64,000 nt of DNA from HKST-UBA178 sp965223815 (GTDB taxonomy: Bacteria > Pseudomonadota > Gammaproteobacteria > Chromatiales > Chromatiaceae), in NCBI GenBank assembly GCA_965223815.1, contig OZ245019.1:1798001-1862000 (forward strand). The letters run 5' to 3'. The translations under genes and the position numbers were made by a program. How positions within the stretch are numbered: the stretch's first letter is position 1; every line of letters starts with the position of its first letter. Positions 17,799-27,171 of the stretch are shown here, in pieces. The notes beneath the pieces were generated by a model. The model was not told where the DNA came from. It searched no databases and saw only the letters and a list, made by a program, of their open reading frames with translations.

Positions 17799-19616
17799 AT
17801 GGCAGCGGATAAATTCGACCACAAGACATTTCTCGCCACCCTGACCAGCCGTCCAGGTGTTTACCGCATGCTGGATGGGAAGGGTGCGGTCCTCTATGTG
17901 GGGAAAGCAGGAAATCTGAGACGTCGAGTGAGCAGTTACTTCTCGCGCGCGCTCAATCGCCGGCTTCAAGTTATGGTTTCCAAGATTTCCGCGATTGAGG
18001 TAACAGTTACCCATACTGAAGCCGAGGCGTTGATCCTTGAAAACACATTGATCAAGTCTCTGAAGCCCCATTACAACGTGTTGTTACGGGATGATAAGAG
18101 TTATCCCTATATCCATCTCTCCGATGGGCAGTTTCCGAGGCTGGAGTTCCATCGCGGTGCCAGAAGTGGCGGGGGGCGTTACTTCGGGCCCTACCCCAGC
18201 GCGGGTGCCGTACGCGAAACCTTGCGCCTGATGCAGAAGTTATTTCCCGTACGACAGTGTGAAGATAGCTTTTATCGTAGTCGCTCACGGCCTTGCCTTC
18301 AGTACCAGATCAAGCGCTGCACGGCGCCATGTGTCGGATTGATCGACGAAAAGCGCTATGGTGAAGATGTGAAGGATGCCAGCGGTTTCCTGGAGGGGAG
18401 GGCCGAACAAGTCCTGGAGGCGCTGGCAGATCGCATGGAAGATGCCTCGGAGGCGCTGGCATTCGAGCAGGCGGCACGCTACCGGGATCAAATAGCCAAC
18501 CTGCGCCGAATACAAGAACGCCAATATGTAAGTGGAGAACGGGGCGATCTGGATATAGTGGCGATAGCCGCCCAAGGTAGCGTCTACTGCATACAACTGT
18601 TTTTTATCCGTGGCGGTAGAAATCTAGGAAACAAGATTTTTTATCCCAAGGTACCGGACCAGGGGCAGGAGAGAGAGGCGCTCGGCGCTTTTCTATCGCA
18701 ATATTATCTGGGAAAGCAGCCACCCCGTGAAATTCTGGTCAATGTTGAACCCACAGAGCGAACCCTGCTGCAGGAAGTGCTCTCTAATGAATCCGGCGGC
18801 ACGGTTTTAATTCGATCCGCCGTTCGGCGAGAGAGGGCGAGATGGTTGAAAATGGCAGCACAAAATGCGCAACTCGCAGCCGACGCCAGGTCCGCAAGCC
18901 ATTCAGATATACGGGCACGCACACAAGCCTTGCAGGATGCGTTGGGGCTCGCAGAGACACCGGCCCGCATGGAATGTTTCGACATCAGCCACACTAGCGG
19001 GGAGTCCACCGTCGCCTCCTGTGTCGTTTTCAGCCAGGAGGGGCCGCTGAAATCCGACTACAGACGTTACAATATCGAAGGCATCAATCCGGGAGATGAC
19101 TACCACGCCATGGATCAAGCTCTCAAGCGTCGCTATACACGGATCCAGTCGGAAGAGGGAAAGCTACCAGATATTCTCTTCATTGATGGTGGAAAGGGGC
19201 AGTTATCTGCTGCCAAGCGGGTCCTGGACGAGTTGGCCGTTAGTGGTGTTACCCTTATTGGTGTGGCTAAAGGATCGGATCGTAAGCCCGGATTGGAGCA
19301 GCTGTTCTTGTCGGCCAATAGAGAGGCGATTATACTGCCAGCTAATTCACCTGCGCTGCACCTGATCCAGCAAATCAGGGATGAGGCGCACAGATTTGCC
19401 GTTACCGGGCACCGTCAAAGGCGCGATAGGGGGCGCCGGACATCCACACTGGAATCCATACCTGGGATAGGTCCGAAAAGAAGGCAGCGTTTGTTAAAAC
19501 AATTCGGCGGGTTGCAAGGGGTGATGCGCGCTGGTATCGAGGATCTCTCGCGGGTGGAGGGTATTAACCGCCTGCTGGCGGAGCAGATTTATCACGCCTT
19601 CCATGGGAAAGGGTAG
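17799..19616 (+). CDS. uvrC: Excinuclease ABC subunit C
   Basis: The nuclease of nucleotide excision repair that makes both incisions around a UvrB-marked lesion. The 605-aa protein has the GIY-YIG domain at the N-terminus (PGVYRMLDGKGAVLYVGKAGNL), a UVR/UvrB-binding segment (about 195-230), the RNase H-like C-terminal nuclease (ECFDISHTSGESTVASCV, FIDGGKGQL) and a double helix-hairpin-helix (SIPGIGPKRRQRLLKQFGG, SRVEGINRLLAEQI). Length is standard. A TATAAT at 17787-17792 just before the start could be a -10 element. Confidence 0.98.
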   Translation: MAADKFDHKTFLATLTSRPGVYRMLDGKGAVLYVGKAGNLRRRVSSYFSRALNRRLQVMVSKISAIEVTVTHTEAEALILENTLIKSLKPHYNVLLRDDKSYPYIHLSDGQFPRLEFHRGARSGGGRYFGPYPSAGAVRETLRLMQKLFPVRQCEDSFYRSRSRPCLQYQIKRCTAPCVGLIDEKRYGEDVKDASGFLEGRAEQVLEALADRMEDASEALAFEQAARYRDQIANLRRIQERQYVSGERGDLDIVAIAAQGSVYCIQLFFIRGGRNLGNKIFYPKVPDQGQEREALGAFLSQYYLGKQPPREILVNVEPTERTLLQEVLSNESGGTVLIRSAVRRERARWLKMAAQNAQLAADARSASHSDIRARTQALQDALGLAETPARMECFDISHTSGESTVASCVVFSQEGPLKSDYRRYNIEGINPGDDYHAMDQALKRRYTRIQSEEGKLPDILFIDGGKGQLSAAKRVLDELAVSGVTLIGVAKGSDRKPGLEQLFLSANREAIILPANSPALHLIQQIRDEAHRFAVTGHRQRRDRGRRTSTLESIPGIGPKRRQRLLKQFGGLQGVMRAGIEDLSRVEGINRLLAEQIYHAFHGKG

Positions 19617-19631
19617 AATTACAGCATAACG

Positions 19632-20216
19632 ATGTTCAATATTCCCAATTTCCTGACGTTGCTCCGTATCTTCCTCATTCCAGTATTCGTGGTTGTTTTT
19701 TATTTGCCATGGGAATGGGCCAACCAGGCTTGCGCGTTGGTCTTTACGCTGGCCGGAGTCACTGACTGGCTCGATGGCTATCTTGCCAGACGCTTGAATC
19801 AGGTCTCCTCGATGGGGGCCTTCCTTGATCCCGTCGCTGACAAGCTGATGGTTGCAACGGCATTGATACTGCTGGTGCAAGCAGATCCCCGGCCGGCACT
19901 TGCGGTTCCCGCGCTGATTATTATCGGTCGTGAGATAACGATCTCCGCATTGCGTGAGTGGATGGCGGAATTGGGAGCGCGTGCCAAAGTGGCGGTATCG
20001 GTCATTGGTAAAATCAAGACCGCGGTACAGATCGTCGCTATCATTATGCTGATTTTCAGGAAAGATCTGTTCGGATTGCCCATCTACACCATCGGATACG
20101 TACTGCTCTATGTGGCGGCAATACTCACCCTCTGGTCGATGCTGGTCTACTTGAGGGCAGCGTGGCCATCACTGACGGGAGGTGTTACTTATCCCGTTCA
20201 TCACGGAGAAGAGTGA
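19632..20216 (+). CDS. pgsA: CDP-diacylglycerol--glycerol-3-phosphate 3-phosphatidyltransferase
   Basis: Makes phosphatidylglycerol phosphate, the committed step to acidic phospholipids, in the inner membrane. The 194-aa protein has the CDP-alcohol phosphotransferase signature DG-xx-AR-x8-G-xxx-D-xxx-D, seen as DGYLARR...GAFLDPVADKLM, and four to five hydrophobic helices. It follows uvrC by 15 bp and is followed by tRNA-Gly and tRNA-Cys, as in E. coli. Confidence 0.97.
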   Translation: MFNIPNFLTLLRIFLIPVFVVVFYLPWEWANQACALVFTLAGVTDWLDGYLARRLNQVSSMGAFLDPVADKLMVATALILLVQADPRPALAVPALIIIGREITISALREWMAELGARAKVAVSVIGKIKTAVQIVAIIMLIFRKDLFGLPIYTIGYVLLYVAAILTLWSMLVYLRAAWPSLTGGVTYPVHHGEE

Positions 20217-20245
20217 GCGGCGCCCGGACAATTTCCCTTCTTAAC

Positions 20246-20273
20246 TTGACAGAAAATCCAGGTTGTCTAAAAT
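20246..20273 (+). promoter_or_regulatory. Sigma-70 promoter of the tRNA-Gly/tRNA-Cys unit
   Basis: TTGACA at 20246-20251 and TAAAAT at 20268-20273 are separated by 16 bp, followed by a GC-rich stretch (GCGCGC) typical of stringently controlled stable-RNA promoters. It ends 19 bp before the tRNA-Gly gene. Confidence 0.8.
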
Positions 20274-20292
20274 AGCGCGCTCATTCGCTTGT

Positions 20293-20368
<76 letters not shown>

Positions 20369-20371
20369 GAT

Positions 20372-20404
20372 AAAAAACCCCCGAGCTTAATCTCGGGGTT
20401 TTTT
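20372..20404 (+). terminator. Intrinsic terminator after tRNA-Gly
   Basis: A hairpin with arms CCCCCGAG and CTCGGGG around a CTTAAT-like loop, flanked by an A-run and followed by TTTTTT. It lies immediately after the tRNA-Gly CCA end and would stop or partly attenuate transcription before tRNA-Cys. Confidence 0.85.
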
Positions 20405-20474
20405 GTATACTCCAGCGATGTGGGGCCACACTGTATATCGCTTTCTGTGTGCTCCAGCTTCGAGAGACACTCAA

Positions 20475-20548
20475 GGCTGAGTGGCAGAGTGGTTATGCAG
20501 CGGCCTGCAAAGCCGTGGACCTCGGTTCGATTCCGGGCTCAGCCTCCA
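20475..20548 (+). tRNA. tRNA-Cys (anticodon GCA)
   Basis: A 74-nt cloverleaf with encoded CCA: acceptor GGCTGAG pairs with CTCAGCC, anticodon stem GCGGC/GCCGT with loop CTGCAAA (GCA), T-loop TTCGATT. Its 3' part from 20496 to the end is repeated at 40330-40383, which points to use as an integration site. In E. coli cysT is followed by leuZ; no tRNA-Leu is found here. Confidence 0.97.
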
Positions 20549-20578
20549 CATTGAATACCCAGTCAAACAACAGATTAG

Positions 20579-20600
20579 GACGCGTTTAGCGTCTTTTTTT
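20579..20600 (+). terminator. Intrinsic terminator after tRNA-Cys
   Basis: Arms GACGC and GCGTC around GTTTA, followed directly by seven T residues, 30 bp after the tRNA-Cys CCA end. Confidence 0.85.
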
Positions 20601-20639
20601 GTGCCTGTCCCTTCTGTAAATCTAATCGGACGGCATTTC

Positions 20640-21410
20640 CCATTGATAATGACTATATTCGTCATGCCGCCATTCGCCCGTAAAGATGATGTAGTCCGCC
20701 GACACGGGGTAATGTAATAACATTTCCGAACGTTGGTGGTTCAATCATTCGTGATTCGGGCGAATCTTTCTTCAACGATAGGTTGGTTCTGCACGTATGG
20801 TAATAGCTGGAGTATTCGCGAAGGATCCTGCGTAGGTGTCGTTCATTTAAAACGATGACGTGATCCAAACACTCACGGCGGATAGAATTTATTACCCGCT
20901 CCACGAACGGATTTTGCCAAGGCGATCGTGGCGCCGTGATAACTTCCTCGATATCCAGGCTCTTGATCCGTCGTTGAACAATTTCACAACAGATGCTATC
21001 CCGGTCCCGCAATAGGTATCGTGGTGTGGTGTCAAACGGAAACGCTTCGACGATCTGCTGGGCTGTCCATTAAGCGGTCGGATTAGCGGTCACGTTGAAA
21101 TGTACGATTTTACGACGGTCGTGGCTGAGGATGATAAGCACATAAGCCTTTGCGATGCCAACGCATGACAGTGTCCGGATGCAACGCGTGCAACATCGTG
21201 CGCCAACCGTCAACATAAGTTGAAAATAAAATCCAGAACAAGCGGTCAATGGCCCACACCCGCGGACGCCTCACCGAAGGCTTGAGCATCGCAATTTGCT
21301 GGCGAAGCGCTAGTTTCTCAAGTGCCAACTGGTGATGTGACTTGAATAAAGCACCAACTGTTTGAAGCACGGCAAGCAATCGACTCAGCATACGAGTCAT
21401 GCTTCAGCAG
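20640..21410 (-). pseudogene. Deleted IS transposase (integrase-core family, copy A)
   Basis: On the minus strand the N-terminal part of a DDE/rve transposase (LALEKLALRQQIAML, RLFWILFSTYVDGWRTMLHA) is joined to its C-terminal part (RRKIVHFNVTANPTA, SPWQNPFVERVINSIRRECLDHV). About 120 residues in the middle are missing, including the linker and the first catalytic Asp, and one in-frame stop interrupts the junction. The protein belongs to the same family as the copies at 38326-39390 and 61555-62565. It sits directly next to tRNA-Cys. It cannot encode an active transposase. Confidence 0.85.
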
Positions 21411-21592
21411 CTGTCGGGAAAAGTCAATGATTTCGATCCGATCAGGTTTTCAGAAGGGACAGGTCATGCACGGCAATGACTGTAAGAGGCTGTGACCTAT
21501 TCCCATAAGTTTTTTTCTCATGTCTTGTAAAGATACATTCAATATTGGCGATATTTTCTCAGATAGAACTAAATTATTGGAGGAGGCGCGTT

Positions 21593-23395
21593 ATGATGGG
21601 TAGTTACAGAAATGTTATTGCCGCTCGAACTGAGGAGATCGAGAAGAAGCACGCTTATCTTGTCGGCGGCGGTATTGCATCACTGGCAGCGGCAGCCTAC
21701 CTGATAAGAGATGGCTATATGGCCGGTGAGCAAATTACCATTCTGGAACAACTCGATATCAATGGTGGCTGCCTGGATGGCAGTGGTGATGCCATCGATG
21801 GCTACCTCATGCGCGGTGGGCGCGAGATGGAGGCTCACTATGAGTGTACCTGGGATCTTTTTTCGTTCATCCCGGATTTAATGCGCAAAGATACTGACGA
21901 GGTGCCCACAAATCCGAGACCTGAACTTGTCTCCAATCCTGAGCAAACCGTTTTAAAGCGGATACGCGATGTCAACCAATGGGATCCCAATTCTTCCAAG
22001 TGCCGTTTGATGAGTCACTGTGGTAACCCGGACCGTGACCCCTCGCTGGGATTGTCGACTGCGCATGTGATGGAACTTACAAAATTGACCCTGAAAACGG
22101 AAGCAGAACTGGGTGCAATGACTGTGCGTGAGTTCTTTTCGGATTCATTTTTCAAAACCAACATGTGGTATTTCTGGACATCGATGTTCGCCATGGAGAC
22201 CTGGCACTCAGTTGTGGAGATGCGGCGTTACATGCAGCGCTTCATGCACTTGATGCCTACAATGAGCACACTGGAAAACATTCTGTTTACTACCTACAAC
22301 CAATACGAGTCAATGGTCCTACCACTACAGATCTGGCTTGGGGACAAGGGTGTCAACTTTGACACGAACACACAGGTCACCGATCTGGATATTGACATCG
22401 TTAACGGTGAAAAAACCGTGACGGCCATTCATCTGTTTCGGGGCTCAACCGATAATCGCGAAACGATCACTACGACAGTTGATGACCTTGTATTCGTCAC
22501 CAATGGTTCAATGACGGAAAATACCACAGCGGGCAATACGCATGAGCCCGCTACTCTTAACAGGGAAGAAGGCGCATGCTGGGTCTTGTGGAAAAAAATT
22601 GCCGCCAAAGATCCGTCATTTGGCAGGCCCGAGGTGTTTTGTTCCGATATCGATAAAAGCAAGTTTGTATCCTTCACCATTACGGCGACCAACTCTTCTA
22701 TAGCGGATCTGTTAAGGGAGTTTACCGGTGTGGATCCTTATTCTCACAAGGCCGTGACGGGTGGCATCATGACAATCAAGGATTCCAGCTGGCTCATGAG
22801 TGTAACCTGTAATCGACAGCCGCAGTACCGAAGTCAACCCGTCGGTGACTACCAACCGAAGCAAAACAAGGATGAGCCGGACAAAAACGTGCTGGCGATC
22901 TGGGCCTACGGTCTGTTTCCGGATAATACTGGTGACTACGTGAAAAAGAAGATGGGTGATTGCACCGGCGAAGAGTTACTGACCGAACTGCTCTATCATT
23001 GGGGAGCCAAAGACCGGATACCTGAAATCATGAAGACGGTAAAAGTCATTCCCTGCATGATGCCTTACGTCACCAGTCAGTTTTTACCTCGCGTCAAAGG
23101 CGACCGGCCAGAGGTGGTTCCAGAAGGATCCAGAAATCTCGCATTCTTAGGACAGTTCACAGAGATCCCCGATGATTGTGTGTTCACCGTCGAGTATTCG
23201 GTCCGTTCGGCAATGATGGCCGTTTACAAGCTACTTGGCATCACAGATAAATCGCCACCGGATGTCTACCCCTCCAAGGACGATGTGCGTGTGATCCTCA
23301 AAGCAAGCGAAACCATGTATGGCGGAGAGATTCCGGGCGAGCACCTGCTGAAGCACCTGCTGAAAAATACAAGCCTTCATGGTTTGCTGGACTAG
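21593..23395 (+). CDS. ohyA: Oleate hydratase (FAD-dependent, MCRA family)
   Basis: Adds water to the cis-9 double bond of oleic and related free fatty acids, giving 10-hydroxystearate. The 600-aa protein starts at the ATG at 21593, which follows GGAGGAGG, and has the dinucleotide-binding AYLVGGGIASLAAAAYLIRD at its N-terminus, the family segment RGGREMEAHYECTWDLF (about 80-96, containing the catalytic Glu region) and the C-terminal FLGQFTEIPDDCVFTVEYSVR FAD-binding block. The family is cytosolic and membrane-associated and has been linked to fatty-acid detoxification. A secreted patatin lipase gene starts 28 bp downstream, suggesting linked lipid use. Confidence 0.94.
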   Translation: MMGSYRNVIAARTEEIEKKHAYLVGGGIASLAAAAYLIRDGYMAGEQITILEQLDINGGCLDGSGDAIDGYLMRGGREMEAHYECTWDLFSFIPDLMRKDTDEVPTNPRPELVSNPEQTVLKRIRDVNQWDPNSSKCRLMSHCGNPDRDPSLGLSTAHVMELTKLTLKTEAELGAMTVREFFSDSFFKTNMWYFWTSMFAMETWHSVVEMRRYMQRFMHLMPTMSTLENILFTTYNQYESMVLPLQIWLGDKGVNFDTNTQVTDLDIDIVNGEKTVTAIHLFRGSTDNRETITTTVDDLVFVTNGSMTENTTAGNTHEPATLNREEGACWVLWKKIAAKDPSFGRPEVFCSDIDKSKFVSFTITATNSSIADLLREFTGVDPYSHKAVTGGIMTIKDSSWLMSVTCNRQPQYRSQPVGDYQPKQNKDEPDKNVLAIWAYGLFPDNTGDYVKKKMGDCTGEELLTELLYHWGAKDRIPEIMKTVKVIPCMMPYVTSQFLPRVKGDRPEVVPEGSRNLAFLGQFTEIPDDCVFTVEYSVRSAMMAVYKLLGITDKSPPDVYPSKDDVRVILKASETMYGGEIPGEHLLKHLLKNTSLHGLLD

Positions 23396-23423
23396 CGGCG
23401 TAAGCACACTACGAGTCTTGATT

Positions 23424-24656
23424 ATGAAAACCGGAAAAGCCTGGGCCGTTCTGCTATCTGTTATCACCTTAAGCGTATCTAGTGCAACTGGGCTAGGCGA
23501 TGAGGTCGCCACGAAACCTCCTACGGCTAAAGTCATTATCCTGGCCATAGATGGCGGTGGCATAAAAGGCGTTATACCCGCGACTTTTATTCGGTATATT
23601 GAATCGTCGCTGGGGAAACCGTCGTACCAGCTATTCGATATCATCGGCGGAACGTCTACCGGCGGCATTATTGCCGCAGCCCTGACCACCCCCAGAGAAC
23701 ACACGGGCAAACCCTATGCCGCGAGTGAGTTAGTCGATATCTACCGCAAGGATGGTAATCAAATCTTCTTGGCTCAGCGTTGTGAGATTGAACAATGCGC
23801 GACATACTACTCCGACAACGGTATTGGCAGTGGAATTGAACCCTATATGCGCAAGATGTACGGACGTGAAGTCTCGCTTGTTGACAGCCACAATACAATG
23901 CAGTCTTTACCGGGTAACCGCGTCAAGCATATGTTCACAACGTCGTACATTGTGAACAACAGCCAGAAAAAAGTATCGCTACCAGTCCGTGGCAGAAACT
24001 TCGGTCCCTATCTTTTTAACTGGTTTGATGCGGTCAATCGGCCTGCTACCGATAACTATGCGGTTTGGGAAGCAGCCAGGGGAACGAGTGCCGCACCCAC
24101 CTATTTCCCGATTGCCCACGTCGGTGGTGGAATTTCACCCAGATCATCAGCGGCCAACAAATGGGTAGTGGATGGTGGAATCATGTCGAATAATCCGGCT
24201 GTCTGGGGTGTAACGGAAGCCCTGAGAACCGGCATGGCCTTGCGTCTGGAAGACATCATTGTGATTTCTCTGGGGACCGGAACCTATGAAGGTGGCGCTG
24301 GTATCGGCATTAACAGTAATTCGGTAAAGTATATCGTTCCTGAAGATGGCAACTGGAACATGCTGCCCTGGATGGTCGAGAAACTGGACGACCTTGAAGG
24401 TGCCAAGCACGGAAGGGGAGCATTGATGAGCAGCATTCTAGAAGCCGTTCAGTCTGTTACTGATAGCCAGTTGACCGCATTGAAACAGGTAGGGCTCAAA
24501 TACTTTCGCCTGGAACCAAAACTCACGTACAGTCAAAGCCATATGGATAACATCGATCCAAACAATATCCAGTCCTTAATGGCAACGGCCAATGCGTACT
24601 TGAAGGGTGACGGCGCCGCATTGTTTGAGGCACTCATTCATGAATTGCAGGAATGA
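23424..24656 (+). CDS. Secreted patatin-like phospholipase
   Basis: A 410-aa Ser-Asp lipid acyl hydrolase. The ATG at 23424 gives a signal peptide (MKTGKAWAVLLSVITLSVSS, cleavage near residue 25); a longer frame from 23379 would bury it. The patatin motifs are complete: oxyanion DGGGIKG (about 41-47), nucleophile in GTSTGG (Ser78) and catalytic DGG (Asp250 in VDGGIMSNNPA). A cytosolic defence patatin such as CapV is unlikely given the signal peptide. It follows oleate hydratase closely: it could free oleate that the hydratase then modifies, which is inference. Confidence 0.9.
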   Translation: MKTGKAWAVLLSVITLSVSSATGLGDEVATKPPTAKVIILAIDGGGIKGVIPATFIRYIESSLGKPSYQLFDIIGGTSTGGIIAAALTTPREHTGKPYAASELVDIYRKDGNQIFLAQRCEIEQCATYYSDNGIGSGIEPYMRKMYGREVSLVDSHNTMQSLPGNRVKHMFTTSYIVNNSQKKVSLPVRGRNFGPYLFNWFDAVNRPATDNYAVWEAARGTSAAPTYFPIAHVGGGISPRSSAANKWVVDGGIMSNNPAVWGVTEALRTGMALRLEDIIVISLGTGTYEGGAGIGINSNSVKYIVPEDGNWNMLPWMVEKLDDLEGAKHGRGALMSSILEAVQSVTDSQLTALKQVGLKYFRLEPKLTYSQSHMDNIDPNNIQSLMATANAYLKGDGAALFEALIHELQE

Positions 24657-24883
24657 GTTTCAACTTGAACTGATGAAAAGGAAGTTCAATACCCAATGGC
24701 GCAACTTATACTTACACTATAGATTGATCTATTCATCTGACGATCCGGTATATTGGGCCCTTTCCGGAATCAGTATCATCAGTAACTGCCCTGCCGGAGA
24801 ACGGGAAACTGGCATTTAGGTTGAAACAGGGTATGAGCTTGTACAAGCAGAGTACAAATCGTCGGTGAATTTAAATCGAAGTC
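24657..24883. other. Intergenic region between patatin and diguanylate cyclase
   Basis: About 230 bp with no convincing gene; a short frame overlapping the patatin end (24607-24819) has no start signal and no recognisable product. The promoter of the cyclase is expected here but no clear elements stand out. Confidence 0.4.
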
Positions 24884-25912
24884 ATGAATATAACCACTTC
24901 GCTTCACGAAACAGAGTTCCATCTTAAATCCACCTTCTGGCTTTCTATCACAGCCGGAACCCTGGTATTGCCTTTTTCTTTCTATCACCTGACCTATCAA
25001 CACCAGGGGATCGGTGTCGGCGCGATGATTACCTCAGTGAGTCTTTACCTGGTCGCCTGGCTCTGTCACCGAAAGATCTATAAAACCATCTATACGTTCA
25101 TTTGGTTGACCCCTTTTACCACTTTTTTTGTCGCTTATCTCATGAATAAGATCGGAATAAGCGGCACCTACTGGTGTTATTGTACGGTACTGCTGTATTA
25201 CTTCATGATGTCGGAGCGGCAGGCATGGATGTCCAGTATCTTGTTTATACTGGTCAATCTGCCGATTGTATGGCAACTTGTGGAGACAGCCGAGGCCATC
25301 CGGTTCACGGTCACCTTCCTGTTGGTTTGTGCCTACTCGGTCATTTTTCTGCATGTCATTAGTCGGCAATATCGCGCATTGACCCATCTGACGATAACAG
25401 ACAAGCTCACCGGTCTACACAACAGAATGCTGCTTCAGGACTCCTTAACACAGGCGATCCATCAAACCAGTCGAAGCGATACGTCGTTCACGCTCATCAT
25501 CATGGACATCGATCATTTCAAGCAGATCAACGACGAACTGGGCCATGATACGGGCGACCAGGTCTTGATACAGCTGGGCGCGTTTCTAATGAGCTTCTTT
25601 CGAGAGAGTGACAAGGTATTCAGAATTGGTGGAGAGGAGTTTTTGATACTCGCCTACAATACCAACGAAGCTGATTGTGTCAACATGGCGGAAAAACTGC
25701 GAGCTAAGATTGAAAGTCTTTCGTTAATACCCGACCGAAAGGTTACCGTCAGTATCGGTGTGGCCGGCCTGGGTTCGGCAAAAGACTGGAAGCAATGGAT
25801 GAAGGCCTGCGACCAGAATCTGTATGAGGCCAAGAATAATGGTCGGAACCAGGTAGTTGCTGGTTCAGGTATTCAAACTGAACAAATTAATTTTGCCCTG
25901 TCTGAACAATAG
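24884..25912 (+). CDS. Membrane diguanylate cyclase (GGDEF)
   Basis: A 342-aa predicted c-di-GMP synthase. The N-terminal about 165 residues contain around six hydrophobic helices, with no recognised sensor name. The GGDEF domain (about 170-330) has LTGLHNRMLLQDSL, IIMDIDHFKQINDELGHDTGD and the active-site GGEEF (about residue 249). An RESD sequence five residues before GGEEF is the allosteric inhibition site (RxxD), so product feedback is expected. It stands alone, without an EAL partner. Confidence 0.92.
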   Translation: MNITTSLHETEFHLKSTFWLSITAGTLVLPFSFYHLTYQHQGIGVGAMITSVSLYLVAWLCHRKIYKTIYTFIWLTPFTTFFVAYLMNKIGISGTYWCYCTVLLYYFMMSERQAWMSSILFILVNLPIVWQLVETAEAIRFTVTFLLVCAYSVIFLHVISRQYRALTHLTITDKLTGLHNRMLLQDSLTQAIHQTSRSDTSFTLIIMDIDHFKQINDELGHDTGDQVLIQLGAFLMSFFRESDKVFRIGGEEFLILAYNTNEADCVNMAEKLRAKIESLSLIPDRKVTVSIGVAGLGSAKDWKQWMKACDQNLYEAKNNGRNQVVAGSGIQTEQINFALSEQ

Positions 25913-25963
25913 ACCTAACGCTGTTTTTTTCCTTTAAACGGCCTGTCCCTGGCGAATTCATAC

Positions 25964-27030
25964 TCAAGCTGCGATGGGGAGCTGAAAAAGTTCCCGGCAT
26001 TGGTTCTGCCAGTTGAAGTTATCCAACTCGATTGGCGATTTCGACGTTGCCCCAGCGACTTCAGCAGGTGTATCAGCGCTCAGAGAGCTATGGGTGCGGT
26101 GATGGTTATTATGACTTTGGAAATCGGAAAGCTTTCTTTCCAGGTCGATAGCATTCCAAAATAGTGTATGGTCCAGATATTCACGGCGAATCGATCCGAT
26201 GAGGCGCTCTATAGATGGATGCGAAATCGGTGTATAGGGAATCGACTTGATCTTGTCGATCTCAAGAATGCGGAGATTAGCTTGCCATCGGTGATATTCG
26301 AAAAGTGGATCGTTGTCCGAGCTGAGGTACTGCGGGGCACCCATAGCAGAGGTAGCTTTATTGAACATTGGCATAAGGCTATTCCGTCCACATCACCGGC
26401 ATGGATACCAAAGCCTACTATGCGCCGTGAGAATTGATCCATGACCACGAGCACCCAGTGGGTCTTGAGCAGAATAGACTCACACCGAAACAGATCGACA
26501 CTCCACAGACTCTCTTTCATATGACCAATGAAAGTCAGCCACGAAGGGCCACCACCTGTATCCGGTTGATAGTGCCTGGCCAATACCCGTCGAACATTGT
26601 CCTTGTCGATTTCAATACCAAACAATTTCGAGATTTGCTCCGCTATCTTTGGGCAGCCGTATCTTGGGTTGCGTCTTTCATCTCAACGATGACCTGGGCC
26701 TTTGGGTCCTTGCTTGGTTCTTGGGCGAGAGGAATAGAGCAACCTGTACTTCCGTTTCGTCAGTGCTTCGTGGAATCTCAGAAGTGTTGATGGTTTGAGG
26801 TAGTTGCAGAGCGCCGGATACGGCGTGGACTGAGGAAAAGGGGTCAGAAACCGAGCAGCAACCGATCGATTGCCGTCAGATTGGGTGCACGTTTACGAGA
26901 CCGATTGATGATTTAAAAGTTGCTGCTTCAGGAGAAGGCTGTCGGCGACGATTGCCCTGGAGCCACCTGGTCCGAGGAGACTGGCGAGTGTTGTTAAAAG
27001 GTGGGCGAATACCACCAGCATGTCTTTCAT
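25964..27030 (-). pseudogene. Decayed IS transposase of a second integrase-core family
   Basis: On the minus strand a whole transposase can be followed in pieces: N-terminus MKDMLVVFAHLLTTLASLLG (start at 27030) to DSLLLKQQLL, a frameshift, then NRSRKRAPNLTAIDRLLL, the central VDLFRCESILLKTHWVLVVMDQ with FGIHAGDVDG, and a last frame with SSDNDPLFEYHRWQANLRIL, IERLIGSIRREYLDHTLFW and a terminal FQLPIAA. Several frameshifts break it. Fragments of the same family occur at 42.1-43.4 kb and 63.4-64 kb. Confidence 0.82.
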
Positions 27031-27171
27031 GGTCGGGTAGAGTAGGGGAGGTTACCGTGCGGTGCAAGACTGGGTAAGTACCCGTATTTATGCAACAATT
27101 AAGAATTCGCCACCCACAGGTGGGTTTTCGGCTGGTAACGAACTTCATTTCAATCGCTACTCGCAATCGCT

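Noticed and set aside
23424..24656. Patatin as a CBASS-type antiphage effector
   Set aside because: It has a signal peptide and no cyclic-nucleotide synthase of the CD-NTase family nearby; the neighbouring GGDEF protein is an ordinary membrane diguanylate cyclase.
24607..24819. A 70-codon frame overlapping the end of the patatin gene
   Set aside because: No ribosome site, overlaps a real gene out of frame and resembles no protein.
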